DNA of 41,225 bases from Phialocephala subalpina (Eukaryota > Ascomycota > Leotiomycetes > Helotiales > Mollisiaceae). The notes beneath the pieces are model-generated. The model did no database searches. It was not told the origin of the DNA and saw only the letters and a program-made list of their open reading frames with translations. How positions within the stretch are numbered: the stretch's first letter is position 1; the number at the start of each line of letters is the position of its first letter. The DNA lies in assembly GCA_900073065.1 (NCBI GenBank), contig FJOG01000051.1:275260-316484 (forward strand). Reading direction: 5' to 3'. Made by a program: the position numbers and the translations under genes. Positions 11,856 through 23,844 of this stretch are shown here, one piece after another.

Positions 11856-14712
11856 TCTGCCCCTCCTCGATTTCCAGGAGCGCAATGACCATGTGCTCGC
11901 GATGATCGTCACGGCTTGCGGCATGCATCGAAAATCCCATTTCCCGGTTCGTCTGTATCCACAGTCAGGTGCATCACAGCCGTTACGCCGACGTCAGTGC
12001 TGCGTGTTGCGCTGGGAGGTGGGAATTTGGAGAAGGCCCGAAAGGTACTTACTGCCACGGTACTGGGAAAGCCACCTTTTATATTGCTCGGGAGAGGTGT
12101 GGCTGTCGTCAGGAGATTTCGGGCCGAGATTCCGATCAATACCCCGCGTACAATACTCATTCATATGGATGCACCGCCACCTCTAGAGAAGTTTGTGGGG
12201 CGCAGAGAGATATGGGGAAGGTGATTGTGGTGAGGCATTTGTAGCGTCACGTGTGTCAGAGACGGGATGGGAAGGCGTCTCGAGATCTCTTTATATTGGG
12301 ATTGGGCAGAAATGGGATGACGGATGTCCAGGCATAGTGGGGTTAGCATCTTCTTACCAACCTACGTTCAGCCTTGATGGCTTGGAGCTCAATATCACGT
12401 TTCTTCTTCCAAACGCCTCCGAGTGTCTTTCCACTTTCAAAGTCTAGGCGACAGAAATATCAAAGTAGCCCATCAACAGCCTTACAATCACCTTCGCAGT
12501 CACTGGACCGTGTTAGTCTCCTGGCCCCGCACATCAAAGCGCTGATCTCGGATACCAAATCCAGCAACGTCCCACTGCATCAAGCATAAGAGTCGGTATA
12601 TAGATCTCTTCGTCTCCAGATTTTTAAGCTTCATTCCAACCCGCATCTACCCACTCCCACCCTGACACTTCACAAGCGTTCTTCCACCAATGAATTCTTC
12701 CCCATTCACACAGTACCCCAGATAGGTACTTTACCCCAGTAATAATCTATCATGTCATGCAGCTTTATCGGCACACAGCTCATGCACGTGTATGTAAAAT
12801 AAGACCAGGGTATAAGGAAGGTAAAGGAAGGGGAACGGGACGGGATGGGTTCAAAGGAGCCTCCTCCCCGACCCCACAATTGGTCCTAAACTTTCTGGGG
12901 TGTGGAGATGACGAGGTCCTGAATCACGGCTCGGCGCCACGACCCTGATATCCCTTCTCTGTGTCACCTCATCGAACAATTGCGGGAAGCTAAATTTTGC
13001 CGAGAAGGTCTTTTAGAGATCAGCTACTGTAGCATGGGAATATCGAAGGGAGGGCCGTTCCTCGATCTGCTAGACGACGTGCAGTAATACTACCCTGGGT
13101 GCAGTACCAAGAATTTCCCCTGTGGAGTGCGTCAGGCATGGTTAGTCCTGGGGATGTCAGGTTTTCCCCGCAATTAGCTTGCGAGATTGGAGTATTTTGT
13201 CACTTGTTTGCGTGTTTAGGTGTTTGGAGTAGAGGGGTGATAGACGGGGAGGATATAGATCCGGGATTAGGAGACTGAGGGTGGGTTGCGAGGTTTTCGG
13301 ATCAGGTCGAGATGCGTAGATCTCCGTGATGGCTCAGGTTGATTATATGAATAGCAACACCGGTATCCCCGAGCCCGTGAACTATCTGGGGTATGTGGTG
13401 GAGAGTGACAAGACCTCTTCCCGTCAAGACTTGCGACCCTGGGTAGGGTATTCTCGGCTCCTCCTCCCGAGATCTATCACTCCAAGACCTACATCCAGAC
13501 TCGACATGCATCATCCGCAAGACACGTGTATTTGACACGGGAACAATATTTCATCCGAAGTATCATGCATTCGACGTTCGATGATCTGGAGAAAGCAGGT
13601 CCAGCCAATGAAACCGCCACACGAAGCAGGTCCAGTCCAATAACAACACCTTTGTGCCGTCTGCCAGGGCCAGATGCGTGAACGGCAGAGAAGTGATGCA
13701 CATCGTACCTGACTTTTCGGAGCGGGTTGTTCCTGCTCTGAGAGAAAAGGGGAGAAGAGAAGCGAGCACTGGAGGGAGTTGCTCCGATTCGCTGTGATTG
13801 TACGAGAAAATGGCATCTGAACAGAAAGAAGGCGTTTTAAACAACGAATCAACGAGTTGTAAATGACCTATCGAAAACCAGAAGCACATGAAGCAGATGT
13901 AAAAAAGCAGGCATCGAAATAAAAACTTCGTCGATCCTGAAATAAAAAGTTTATATTACCCCGCCATACAGGTACCCCGCGCTTGGCAAGTTACTGCATG
14001 TCCACCTACACGAGATGAGACAACGTCAGCCTTGCATCTGGGCAAATATAAGGAGAAGCCTAGTATATATCTCAAGTTTCAGACGAAATCACAAAGGGGA
14101 CGAGAAAACGACGGTACCTGCCTAATCATATATATGAACTCAATCTGGGGGAATTCCGGGCTCGATGGACAACCCCCCTCTCATACCAAAGTCAAACTCT
14201 GCAATTCGCAGCCCGAAACAACTCCCAACCCAGGTTTCAGCATCCCCGAGGCTCTTCACCATGTGAATAGTAGATGTAACCCCTCCCTGACATCATCAAC
14301 TTTTAACTCCAAATGTCCAGAAGAAGACTGCGGAAGGCTTCCCTCCGAGTCAGGCCCCTCGCCTACAAGATAGGGGCTGACTCGCTAAAGCCCCCTCTTA
14401 CCCCCACTTCACTCTAACTTTTCCCCCTTAGCCCCTCCCTTCACCTCGCCTCCCGGCCTCACCAACTTCTGGTTCTAACATTCAAAACCAACACAAACCA
14501 ACATCTCGAACCTAGATCCCAGCCTCGCTCACCAAGCAGCTGACAATATGTTGCACATCGCACCCCAATCTCTGGTACGCGATGAGAAGTTTGAGAGCGA
14601 CGGCGTTGTGTGTTGATCTGAAGTCCGAGGCGACCCCGAGGCAATAGTGTTAGGTCGATCCAGAGATTGAGGAAGTTTGGTAAATTACGAGAACGTTGTG
14701 GAAAGTATAAAA
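11856..14712. other. Long non-coding stretch before the first gap
   Basis: No frame in these 2.9 kb matches a protein family I know, and no convincing exon chain was found on either strand. It holds the 3' flank of the Zn2Cys6 gene; the part near 14.2-14.5 kb is C-rich on the + strand (CCCTCC, CCCCCA runs), as in fungal leader regions. A gene may start near or inside the gap that follows. Confidence 0.4.
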
Positions 14713-15187
14713 NNNNNNNNNNNNNNNNNNNNNNNNNNNNNNNNNNNNNNNNNNNNNNNNNNNNNNNNNNNNNNNNNNNNNNNNNNNNNNNNNNNNNNNN
14801 NNNNNNNNNNNNNNNNNNNNNNNNNNNNNNNNNNNNNNNNNNNNNNNNNNNNNNNNNNNNNNNNNNNNNNNNNNNNNNNNNNNNNNNNNNNNNNNNNNNN
14901 NNNNNNNNNNNNNNNNNNNNNNNNNNNNNNNNNNNNNNNNNNNNNNNNNNNNNNNNNNNNNNNNNNNNNNNNNNNNNNNNNNNNNNNNNNNNNNNNNNNN
15001 NNNNNNNNNNNNNNNNNNNNNNNNNNNNNNNNNNNNNNNNNNNNNNNNNNNNNNNNNNNNNNNNNNNNNNNNNNNNNNNNNNNNNNNNNNNNNNNNNNNN
15101 NNNNNNNNNNNNNNNNNNNNNNNNNNNNNNNNNNNNNNNNNNNNNNNNNNNNNNNNNNNNNNNNNNNNNNNNNNNNNNNNNNNNNNN
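14713..15187. other. Assembly gap (475 N)
   Basis: Run of 475 undetermined bases. Open frames drawn across it are meaningless. The flanks are not AT-rich, so the gap is not obviously a collapsed RIP-mutated repeat. Confidence 0.99.
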
Positions 15188-16240
15188 CTTTGATGCGGAA
15201 AGGATTTGTTCCGGTGGCGCGGTTGTTGGGTTTCTAATTGATGATGAGGCGAGAATTAAGTTTGGCTGTTTCGTTTGAGGGGATGGAAAGAGAGAGGTGT
15301 GTTGATTAAGGAGGCTCGGTAACTTGCTGAATGTCTCGCTACCCCTTGGTCATTGCAGGAACAAAAGATTCGACGGGTGGATATGGTGCGTGAATACGTA
15401 TACAGCCAAAGTTATTATTGTGCAGCATCACATTCGAGAAATTTGGTACACACCTTGTGAGCTGGTGGAGCATCAATAACGCCAACTCCGCCACTCTCAA
15501 ATTCGTCAAAAATCTCAAATCTCAAAGCATCCCGGGCCGACCCATTACTGGCGCAATGAACAATACCGATCGACTGACCAGCTTTTTCTTGGCTATAAAT
15601 GATGTAGATCCAAGATCTATCAATAGATCTAAGAACCCGGTATCTCCGTACTGCTGAAGACAGTAGAATTGAAGATGGGAGAATTGAGGTACGAAGTGAA
15701 GCGGAATACGGTACGACGGTCCAACGCCGCCGAGGTACCGGATACCACATCTCTTCTCTTCAACATAAGCTGGAAAGAACTATTGAATTCGCGTGTAAAG
15801 GAGCTCAATTATCAGAATTGTCAGTGTAGTATTAGGAGAGTTGCTTTGTGTGCCGCGGGAGGCATTGAGGACCGGAGGTTCCAGTCTTTGAAGTATGACG
15901 GAAGAGTTGAGAGATTTGTAGAGTTAGCTTGATTGCCATCCATTCTCTTTGCGAGCCGAGACTCTTGATACATCCTTGCTAGGAGAATGGAAGAGGGAGT
16001 AACATGGTGTATCGTGTACTGCTGACAGAGAAATTCTTTTTTTGTATCTTGGAAAATGATCAATTTTGGCACTTGCCATGAAGGCGTTAGGTCCGAAAGG
16101 AGGAAAATCGTTTGGAATACAGACCGACGGGGAATATCGAGAAATTGTATTCCCTCCGAGTCAGTATCCGAACGGAAGAACTGGAATATCGTTCTAGGAC
16201 TTCCTTTCCATCGCTTCTATGCCATGAAAGGGGATCCAAG
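15188..16240. other. Flank after the gap with one unplaced minus-strand ORF
   Basis: A 111-codon minus-strand frame at 15415..15750 has a protein-like C-terminal half (GQSIGIVHCASNGSARDAL, then ESGGVGVIDAPPAHK), but I do not recognise a family and see no splice partner. A + strand frame emerging from the gap ends at 15278. Both are recorded as possible exon fragments only. The remainder up to the lipid kinase stop at 16241 shows nothing. Confidence 0.25.
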
Positions 16241-17702
16241 TCAAGGTGCATCTGCAACAACATCAACAGCCTCCTCTCCACTTCCAAGTAGACTGACTTC
16301 CATCCAACCTCCCTCCTCAACCCCAACGATCAACCCATCAATGCAGCACCGTCTCCATTTCCAGCTCTCACCAGGCTCTTTGAAGTCGATCCTCAAGGTT
16401 TCCACATTTTCGTATCCAACGTTGTCTGCCCCTACATGCTTACCATTGTCGTAAGCGGCCTTCATAACGTTCATGGTATCCTCTCCACCCAATGCCCCGA
16501 AATGCACTACCCTCAGAGACCGATCAAAAGGTTTACTGTGAGGAGATATTGTGAATAACTTCTCCAGATTCGAGACCAGGGTCGACAGTACGTATCCGTG
16601 CTCCTCTCTGTTGACGACCTCCTTGTGTCCATCTTTGAGGAAAGATACCTCGGCGTGGTATGCGTGTGGCTTTGCACCATCTTCAGGAAACAGAAGATCT
16701 TTGGCAACCAAACCAAACCTCTTGTCTCCATGTTTTCGGTATTCTGTCGTGTCCGAATCTGCCACAAGGGTAGCATGTAGACCATAACTCGCAACCACGG
16801 CACCGTATAATGTATTGTTCTTCAATGGACTTGTCGTTTGAGCTTCATTCGTGATAAGTCGTGCACCAGGCGAAAAGGTTGCTTGAAATATTGGAAGCGG
16901 CTTCGGTGTGCCGTGGAGGAGGGTTCGAAGACCTTGTATGTATATTGAAGGTACACCGCCGACAGTAGGTTTGTGTAATGAATGGAAGAGGGCATTACCG
17001 GTACCCAGAGGTAGTAGGGCAAGAGTTGGTCGTTTGTAGGTCCTAGAGAGTCAGTCAAGCAACATCCATTAGACAGCAGACTCACTCGGAGCGTTTCTCA
17101 TCTTCCAGCAGCCCATTGACAGTATCTACCATTCCGCCATCTCCACTGAGCATCAACACTGTCTGTTTCTTTCCATCATTCGCAGCTGGCAGAAGTGTAG
17201 CCCTTGCAAACTCGATGACCGACTCCGTATCCTTGGTCCGCAGAACGGTGTATTGGAAATCTGCGAGCCCGATCGCGAGGAGGACTGGGTGTAGGATATC
17301 ATCGAAGAAGCCAGGCGCCAGTCCCGTGCCAGACAGCGTCGATATCAAGACGTGGATCTCATTGCCCGGTCGGAGATAAGCTGGCAGACCTTTGAACAGA
17401 TGTCGCTCGAGGAACTCTTGCGGGAGGAGTGTTGTGCGCGTCGTTCGAAGCTCGAATGGTATTTTCGACCCCTCTTCAACAGGAGCTAGACTGAATATCG
17501 TGTGCGCTGTGCTACTGTCAGGTTGCGAAGTCACACAAATGATGTTTTCGTCGAGGAGCTTCGACGATCCCCAGCTCAATGCGCCGTCGCGATACAGGAA
17601 GTGTGCCGGTTCATCCTCAACATGGCCGTAGTTCGTGGTGCTGCTTTCGGTGTCGCTGGAGCTGGAGCTGTGTCCCAAGGAGTCGCTCGAAGAGTCTGCC
17701 AT
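16241..17702 (-). CDS. Diacylglycerol/sphingosine-kinase-like lipid kinase
   Basis: Two exons, 17702..17086 and 17042..16241, joined across a short 43-nt intron (GTGAGT...CTCTAG, phase 2), give 472 residues. The diacylglycerol-kinase catalytic fold is shown by LSGDGGMVDTVNGLL (about 188-202, nucleotide-binding GGDG-type motif, here S-G-D-G-G) and, just after the splice, LALLPLGTGNALFHSLHK (PLGTGN loop). A late DG motif is present as CIDGLIVGVEEGGWMEVS. Such enzymes phosphorylate diacylglycerol, sphingoid bases or related lipids using ATP. No membrane helix or signal peptide is visible; the N-terminus is a Ser-rich low-complexity tail. Ser in place of the first Gly of GGDG and Leu after the late DG are departures from the textbook motifs, so substrate class is open. 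The gene is intact. Confidence 0.85.
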
Positions 17703-18286
17703 TGTATTGCGCTCTCACCAGTGCTTTGGCAAGAGACTCGATAGTCCATGATCACAGGCAGCAGGATGACTCGATCGTAGAGGGGTAGCATTATTCGTAG
17801 TGGGGTGCAATTGTAAGCCGGGAAGGTGTTGACGCGATAAGCAAGGCGTGCTCGGGAATGTCCAGGAATGGCTAGGCTCGTTCCCGGCCCTGGAAGGTTA
17901 ACCTTCTCTAAACGTCGCATCGAAGTCGGTTCCATCCTCCTTTCTTTTCGCGACATCAATATCAACAACCCGAACAACATATCTTCACAGAGAATCCAAG
18001 TGGTCAATCATGGGGCTGGACAACGAGCGTTGCCTTACGCCATGCTGCAAGGCTTGCGGTGGGTGCTGCCAACCAGCACCTGCAGCATGAAGGGATCGAA
18101 TGCCTCTTCGCCCGGCTTCTGTGGAGTGCATAGGTCACGCATGAGAGAAGTCCGTCTTACTGGACAGATGTCAACGAGCGAATGGCTATCCAGCCTGTTA
18201 CCCAAATTTGCTGCAGGAGACTTGCGTACGCAATTGCTCTCACCGCTGTCTCAAGGCTGCGCGCTCGACTCTCGAACTATACCAGT

Positions 18287-18688
18287 ATGAACTTCTCTGT
18301 TGAGGTTTTGCTGCTATTATTTATCTTTCTTATTCTACTCATTTGGGCAGTTCGATCGCAATTGAGGACGCAGTCAAAACGGTTACAAAAAGTTATTCTA
18401 GCACAGCCGAATTTATCATCAAATGGGGTCTTGACCGACTACAAACTGCGAGTAGCCCACGATGCTGCCCCGACGCTGATCTGCGGCAACGGATACCCTG
18501 GCAATCACGATGATTGGAAGAATTACATTTGTCTGAATTCTACTGGGGATCTGAAACACCGCCACCACCTGTTGAGCCATCGTGCCACCGCCAGCCTTGT
18601 TCTCCATTATGCTTACTTCTGTGCTTACACTATACTTCCCCTCTTAATATTCCCAAATGATCTAATCTGCGATTCACCTCGACATTGA
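18287..18688 (+). CDS. Possible small membrane protein, unrecognised
   Basis: A 133-codon frame starts with MNFSVEV and a strong hydrophobic helix (residues 7-23), followed by a basic stretch and a polar tail. It ends 23 bases before the start codon of the next gene. No family is recognised. It may be a real small membrane protein, or simply part of the leader of the downstream STAND-like gene that happens to be open. No introns are evident. Confidence 0.22.
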   Translation: MNFSVEVLLLLFIFLILLIWAVRSQLRTQSKRLQKVILAQPNLSSNGVLTDYKLRVAHDAAPTLICGNGYPGNHDDWKNYICLNSTGDLKHRHHLLSHRATASLVLHYAYFCAYTILPLLIFPNDLICDSPRH

Positions 18689-18711
18689 CTTTGAATTGAC
18701 TTGCTCTAATA

Positions 18712-21224
18712 ATGGCTTCTTTCGGGTGGAGCGCAGGCGATGTCGTAGCGACAATTGCTCTGGTGAACAGAGTTGTCCAGTGCATCAGGGGCTCTCACAA
18801 CGCACGAGATCACTTCCAGGAATTAGTTTCGGAACTTGAAGCCTTGTCAAGAGCGCTGTGTGAAATTTCTGAATTGGCCAAGGTACCCGGACAGACACCT
18901 GAGATACAGGCTCTGAAGATCGCCTCTAGTTCATGCGGCGAAACATTGCAACGATTCTATGTCAAGGTCCGGCCTTTCGAAGACTCTCTTGGTGCTGCGT
19001 CAACACGATCGAAATTGAAGGCTACGCCGCGTATGGTCAGATGGGAGCTGCTAATTAAAAAGGATGTTCCGGAGCTGAGGAGCTACCTCGTAGCCCATGT
19101 TGGCGCTCTCAATTTAAGACTGAACACAGCTTTGTTGTGAGTGACTCTCACTCGATTGAATCAACTCCGCTAAATACTGCCAGGAGGACATCGTCAAAAT
19201 CTCAATCGCAGGGTTGCAGGATCGAACAAAAGCAAGACATCAATGCAAAGTTCATACAACAATTGACCAAAGATCAGGCGGAAATGGTGGAGAAGATCAG
19301 TCTTATCCCGACAGTGTACACACAATGCTGGAGCCATCATCGAACTACCTGTCTGACAAGATCTAGGGACACTGTACCAAAAATCGACACTCTCATGACA
19401 ATAGCAATTGGTGTTTGGTGAGTGCTAATTATAGCGACTACCCGGAACATGCTGAACTTTTGAAGGAAGTCGCAGAACGAAATTCTATCACATTTAGCAA
19501 AGGCTTCGCAGAACCTACCCCCTCCGGACTTGGACCACACATGGGCCCAACCACCCGTCAAGTTTGAGGATGCACTGGGTAGAAGGTTTCTGATTCCATC
19601 AGAGTACGATTGGGATGTAAGACTGTTAACATATGCCTCCCACGAATGCCCGCTGATCGGAATTTCAGAAGATCGAGGCCGTCATTCAAGCACAGTTCAA
19701 GAAAGGTCCAGGATCTGCCAAAGTCCGGTCTGGTGACTATGAGCTATTCTATCGGCGAAGTGGGCATTCGATCATGGAATCGAATTTCTTTGGCTTGATC
19801 CCGGGGTCATACATTACAATGACAATTATCATAGGCCGATATCAGGGTCAGGGACTTATATCAGAAGGCTGTACCAGAATCGGTTGTCGATCGTCGCAGA
19901 TTAAAATGATCACACCCGACACGACGACATGGTACGTCTACCCAAAATGATAACCCGAGCAACTGCTGAGGATGTTGATGTATTTGCCAGTATCGAATGC
20001 CAGAGCGTCTTCCGAAAAGCCCAGAAAGCATTACCCAGACCGATGAAGAGAACCATCTCAGATTCTGCAACAAGCTCACACAAGCCTCAAGCGGACCACA
20101 TGACTGCCATGGATTTCCGATGCTACAAGAATGTGAGCATCTATTTTGTCGAGCTGCCGGCAACCCCGACGAAGTTCCGAGAGAAGTACACTCGCGATTA
20201 TCGCCCTTCACAAACCCAACCGCCATTGCAGACCGAGCAGACACCGCAAGCAAGCGATCTCGCATCGGCTCCAATCCGTGAACCATCGAAGATTACGACA
20301 CGGAAACGATCCTTCATAGAAAGACTGCTACAAAAGATACCAGGATCGCAATGCGCAGAGCCAAAGAAGACCCGTGACCGAAATACCAGTACAGTTCGTA
20401 GCATGCTACAAAGGCACGTTTCACATAACGGTGCGCGCCTTGTCCGACTGAATTTCCATTCCAGTGCGCACGAACGATCATCTGCCAAGCCCTCCCAGAA
20501 AGCTATGAACGCTACAGGGCGGGTTACTAGCCCTCCAAAAGCAATGGAACATCAACTCAATCAGCACCAACCTATCGTCGTTCGACCTCCGCCTGGAATA
20601 CCAACCGGACTGCCACCCGAGGTGCCGGCCTCTAAATCTCCCCGCGACTCTGGAAGCGAAGAAAGATCCGAGCCGGCTCCTCTTCTCTCTTGGCCTTCTC
20701 TTTCATCAGATTCTCCAGATCCAATCACATCACCGCTGCATGTATTTGACGAGCAACTACGAGCAAAATTAGCGGAGTCTAGATTTCCTTCTCCGCAGGC
20801 AGATCCTCCCTGTGAGACGCTAACCGTCGACCTTTCTGTCTCTCCCTCTCCACAACCTCGCAGCTCGACCGAGATCCAGACACTGCGTGAAAAGCTCCGG
20901 TCTCGAAGACTAACGGCCATGACTCCCGAATACTGGACGCTGGACGTCGTTGAGTTCTGGCTCAAGGAGAACAACTTCTCAGACGACTGGGTTGAGACAT
21001 TCACCTATCTCAACATCCACGGATCTGCGTTTCTCGAACTCGATGGTCTTAACTTCGATACGATGCATCAGAAGGTATATCCGAGACTAGAACAAGAGTG
21101 CGCGGACAGCGGAACTGGCTGGGATATGGCGAGAGAACGAGAAGAGGGGAAGAGGTTGAGACGGTTGATTAGGGGTCTGGTCCAGACGAGACATTGGCTT
21201 GCTCCTACGGTGAACTACACATAG
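18712..21224 (+). CDS. STAND-type N-domain + ubiquitin-like domain + zinc ribbon + SAM protein
   Basis: Five exons, 18712..19136, 19184..19417, 19466..19616, 19669..19931 and 19991..21224, give 768 residues with all junctions GT-AG. Residues 1-141 are the fungal N-terminal domain found on STAND/NACHT proteins (start MASFGWSAGDVVATI). Residues about 145-240 are polar and helical (DQAEMVEKI), a likely coiled coil. A fungal ubiquitin-like domain starts near 250 (PPVKFEDALGRRFLIP) and ends near 335 (SYITMTIIIGRYQ). Cysteines 338, 343, 358 and 361 form C-x4-C-x14-C-x2-C. A basic, proline-rich linker follows, then a SAM domain (about 668-755) closely resembling the SAM of the MAP-kinase kinase kinase Bck1 (VVEFWLKENNFSDDW, SGTGWDMAREREEGKR). 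No kinase or nucleotide-binding domain is present. It looks like a signalling adaptor. A paralogue lies at 34555-37718. Confidence 0.85.
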
Positions 21225-21427
21225 AGAGTCCTGCTTCGGAATCGGAATTGAAATTTAGGAAAGGTGCTCCTTGATTTCTGTCAAGGCATAGTCATCGATG
21301 CACAGTACGAATTCCTTCATCTATTTTCAAATCTCCACCGCTGACTGTCATGACTAGACACGCTCGCATTACCAAGTCTCAAAATAACTTGCGAATCTTC
21401 TCCACATCGGCATTGCATAATACCTCG

Positions 21428-22860
21428 TCAACCCGTCGATCTCCATAGGGTCATCTCCCTCCGTCCACTTGTGATGTCACACGTCTTGCTGTCTCTGGGG
21501 AGTGCGGTAGACCAGCTTGTACGCGACTGAGAAGACGAGGACGATGCACAAGCCGAGATTGTATTGGAAGAAGTAATAGGCCGAGGCCTTATTAATGCCC
21601 TGTGGTTCTCGTCAGCATACTGCCTTGTTTTGGAGTAGACTCGACTTACGATCGGACTCAGCCCGACATACAGACAGCTCGCCATCAAAAACAAGGACAT
21701 TCCAAGCAAGAACATGGGCGTGAACGGATACCATATACATCGAAACGCCCACGACTCCTCGAAGATCTTGCTTCCTTGTGCTTTGATAGCAGCGTGCAGG
21801 CAGAAGCAAGTTATGGAAACTAGGATCCAGACAATGAAGAAGGAACTGCTGGTAATGGACACCAGCCAGGTGAAGCCAATTGTTCCAGATTCTGCAGGAC
21901 ATCAGGATCAGCACACATATATTCGCATAGGTCACCTTCCACGTCCCGCTCAAGTTGATATACGTAAACATCGTCCCAAACAAAAAAGTAACATAAAACG
22001 CATTCCTCGGTCTCCCCTCCACATCCCTCTTCCCAAACCAACCCGGAATCAACTTCTGCACCGCCATACTCCTCATTACCCTACTCGCCACATAAATACT
22101 CTCTCCCGCAATAGCAGCAACACCAATCACCATGATCGCATTCAGGAAATCTGGCAGTCCTTGAATCCCCGCAATCACAAGCGAGATCACAAATGGAGAA
22201 GTTCCGACATTTGACGTTCTGCCTTGGAGACGAGGATCGTTGGATGGAACGAGGAAAGTGACGAACATGATGCAGAGTCCGTAGATGAAGATGCAGCGGA
22301 AGGCGATTAATTTGGCGGCTCGGGCCATGGAGAAGCGTAGTTCTTGGGCTTCGCCGGACATGATTACGGAGAATACCATGTCGCCCATTGCCCAAAAAGC
22401 AAGAAACATATTGCCTATTATTCCCTTCATTCCCACATCAGCCACCTTCCCAGTACCATCATGGCTTGGAAATGGAGACAGAAACATACCTTGAACCCAT
22501 TCTTAAACACAGGATATTCCCGCCACGTACTCCCATCAACTCTATGTCCAATCGGTCCAGCTCCACAACGCATAGCAATTGCAGCGAAGATGAAGAGAAG
22601 CAGAGCAAATATCTTAATCAGAGAAGTCCAGTACTAGAACCAAGAGAACCATTTCACTGGCATGACGAAGATGGCGAATACGAATACGAAGACGATGAAG
22701 ATGGTGTACCAGACTGCGTCGTTGACGGAGTTGTTGGCCTAGTAGTTGGCCATTATTGAGATGGCTACTGCTTCGGAACCGATCTCCACCGTTCTTGGAA
22801 TCTGCTCCCATGGTTGAGAGTTGTCAAGTTTGTACTTCTTGGCGAGGTAAATCGGAGAGT
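21428..22860 (-). pseudogene. Broken amino-acid permease (APC/YAT type)
   Basis: Minus-strand segments spell a fungal amino-acid permease: helices around AVWYTIFIVFVFVFAIF, then (after an intron at 22489..22425) AFWAMGDMVFSVIMSGEAQE, PDFLNAIMVIGVAAIAGES, PGWFGKRDVEGRPRNAFYV, ITSSSFFIVWILVSITCF and, after an intron, YFFQYNLGLCIVLVFSVAY. Two TAG codons interrupt the first segment in frame, one after SIMANY where a Trp is expected and one after VKWFSWF, consistent with TGG and CAG (or GAG) as origin. The junction after TYINL has no good GT donor that keeps the frame. The N-terminal helices are not recognisable. It would have been a plasma-membrane amino-acid transporter. Seen: stops and missing 5' part. 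Inferred: decayed gene. Confidence 0.75.
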
Positions 22861-23844
22861 GGCCACGGAGAAGGAGGGGAAGAAATATTGCAGATGAGAG
22901 ACCAAGAGGAGGAAAGACATGTGTGTACTTTATACCCTCGGCTCCCCTGCTATCTCGATAAGCTAAGCAAAGCTTGGGTTATGAAGATTTCATGTATTTT
23001 AAGGTCCTTATCTCTTCGCGGCATCGCAGCTCTACAAACTCCATGCCTGCCTCAGGATGAGGTGAAGTTGTGAACCAAAAGCCGTGCTCAGTCTGCAAGG
23101 GAGCTACTCCTTGGCAGTCGTGGCTGCCATTCCAACTTCGGCCAATGGATTTCATTCGTCATGGTGGCACGATCAAGATGCCGGGAGAATACGCTGCATG
23201 CTGAGAGACTGATAGTGTAAGTTGCCTCATTGGGAAGCAGCGATCTCCATCCCACTTTATGATATCAAATGTTTGGCATCATTCCATAGCCCTTTCGTCA
23301 ATTATCACATCCGAGTACCTGCATTCATTCTTGTACCCAAAGACTTGATGATGATTGCCTCGGTGAAGACAGGAGAGCATCGAAACGGCTTTCCCATTTC
23401 GTCACGTGCAGTTCATGAGATGCTCGCGACAACACCATCCCACTTTGCTCTGAATGCGAGCTGACATCCACGCATGCTACCGTTGGTGCTGATCTGTTCT
23501 TTTCCTTGGTCTAAATGTGGTTTAGTAGCCTATATGTGCGTATTTCGCAGCTGCATCTCAATGCCCGGTTACGGAGTCAGTTTTTGGGACTGCTTTCATC
23601 TGTTTCGTAGCCATAGCATCACCGGAGCTGGATCGGACCCGTTCTGAAAGCTAGCTTGCGTTTCATCTTACCATTTTATGTCTTTTTGCTTATTCCTTTT
23701 GTTTGAATGTTTACATTTGGCCTCTGTTCGTCCGGTTCATAATTGCTTCAACTGAGCAAAACGCCATCTCTCCTCTTCGTCCACTCCCTCCACACCAGGC
23801 ATCGTCACAACTTCACAGGATCAGATCCTCCTCTTTTCTGTAAA
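22861..23844. other. Intergenic, possibly lost 5' part of the permease
   Basis: About 1 kb between the divergent permease and oxidase remnants. No coding pattern is recognised, although the missing N-terminal part of the permease would have lain at the left edge. It should contain both old promoters. Confidence 0.35.

Noticed and set aside
14667..15278. Long open frames across 14.7-15.3 kb
   Set aside because: They consist mostly of undetermined bases in the gap.
19997..20281. Alternative frame with several cysteines after the ubiquitin-like domain
   Set aside because: The frame using the intron 19932-19990 gives the C-x4-C-x14-C-x2-C ribbon found in the paralogue and leads to the SAM; the alternative ends without one.
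19991..21224. SAM part as a separate gene downstream of the STAND-like gene
   Set aside because: One open exon runs from the zinc ribbon through the linker to the SAM, and the five-exon sum is in frame.
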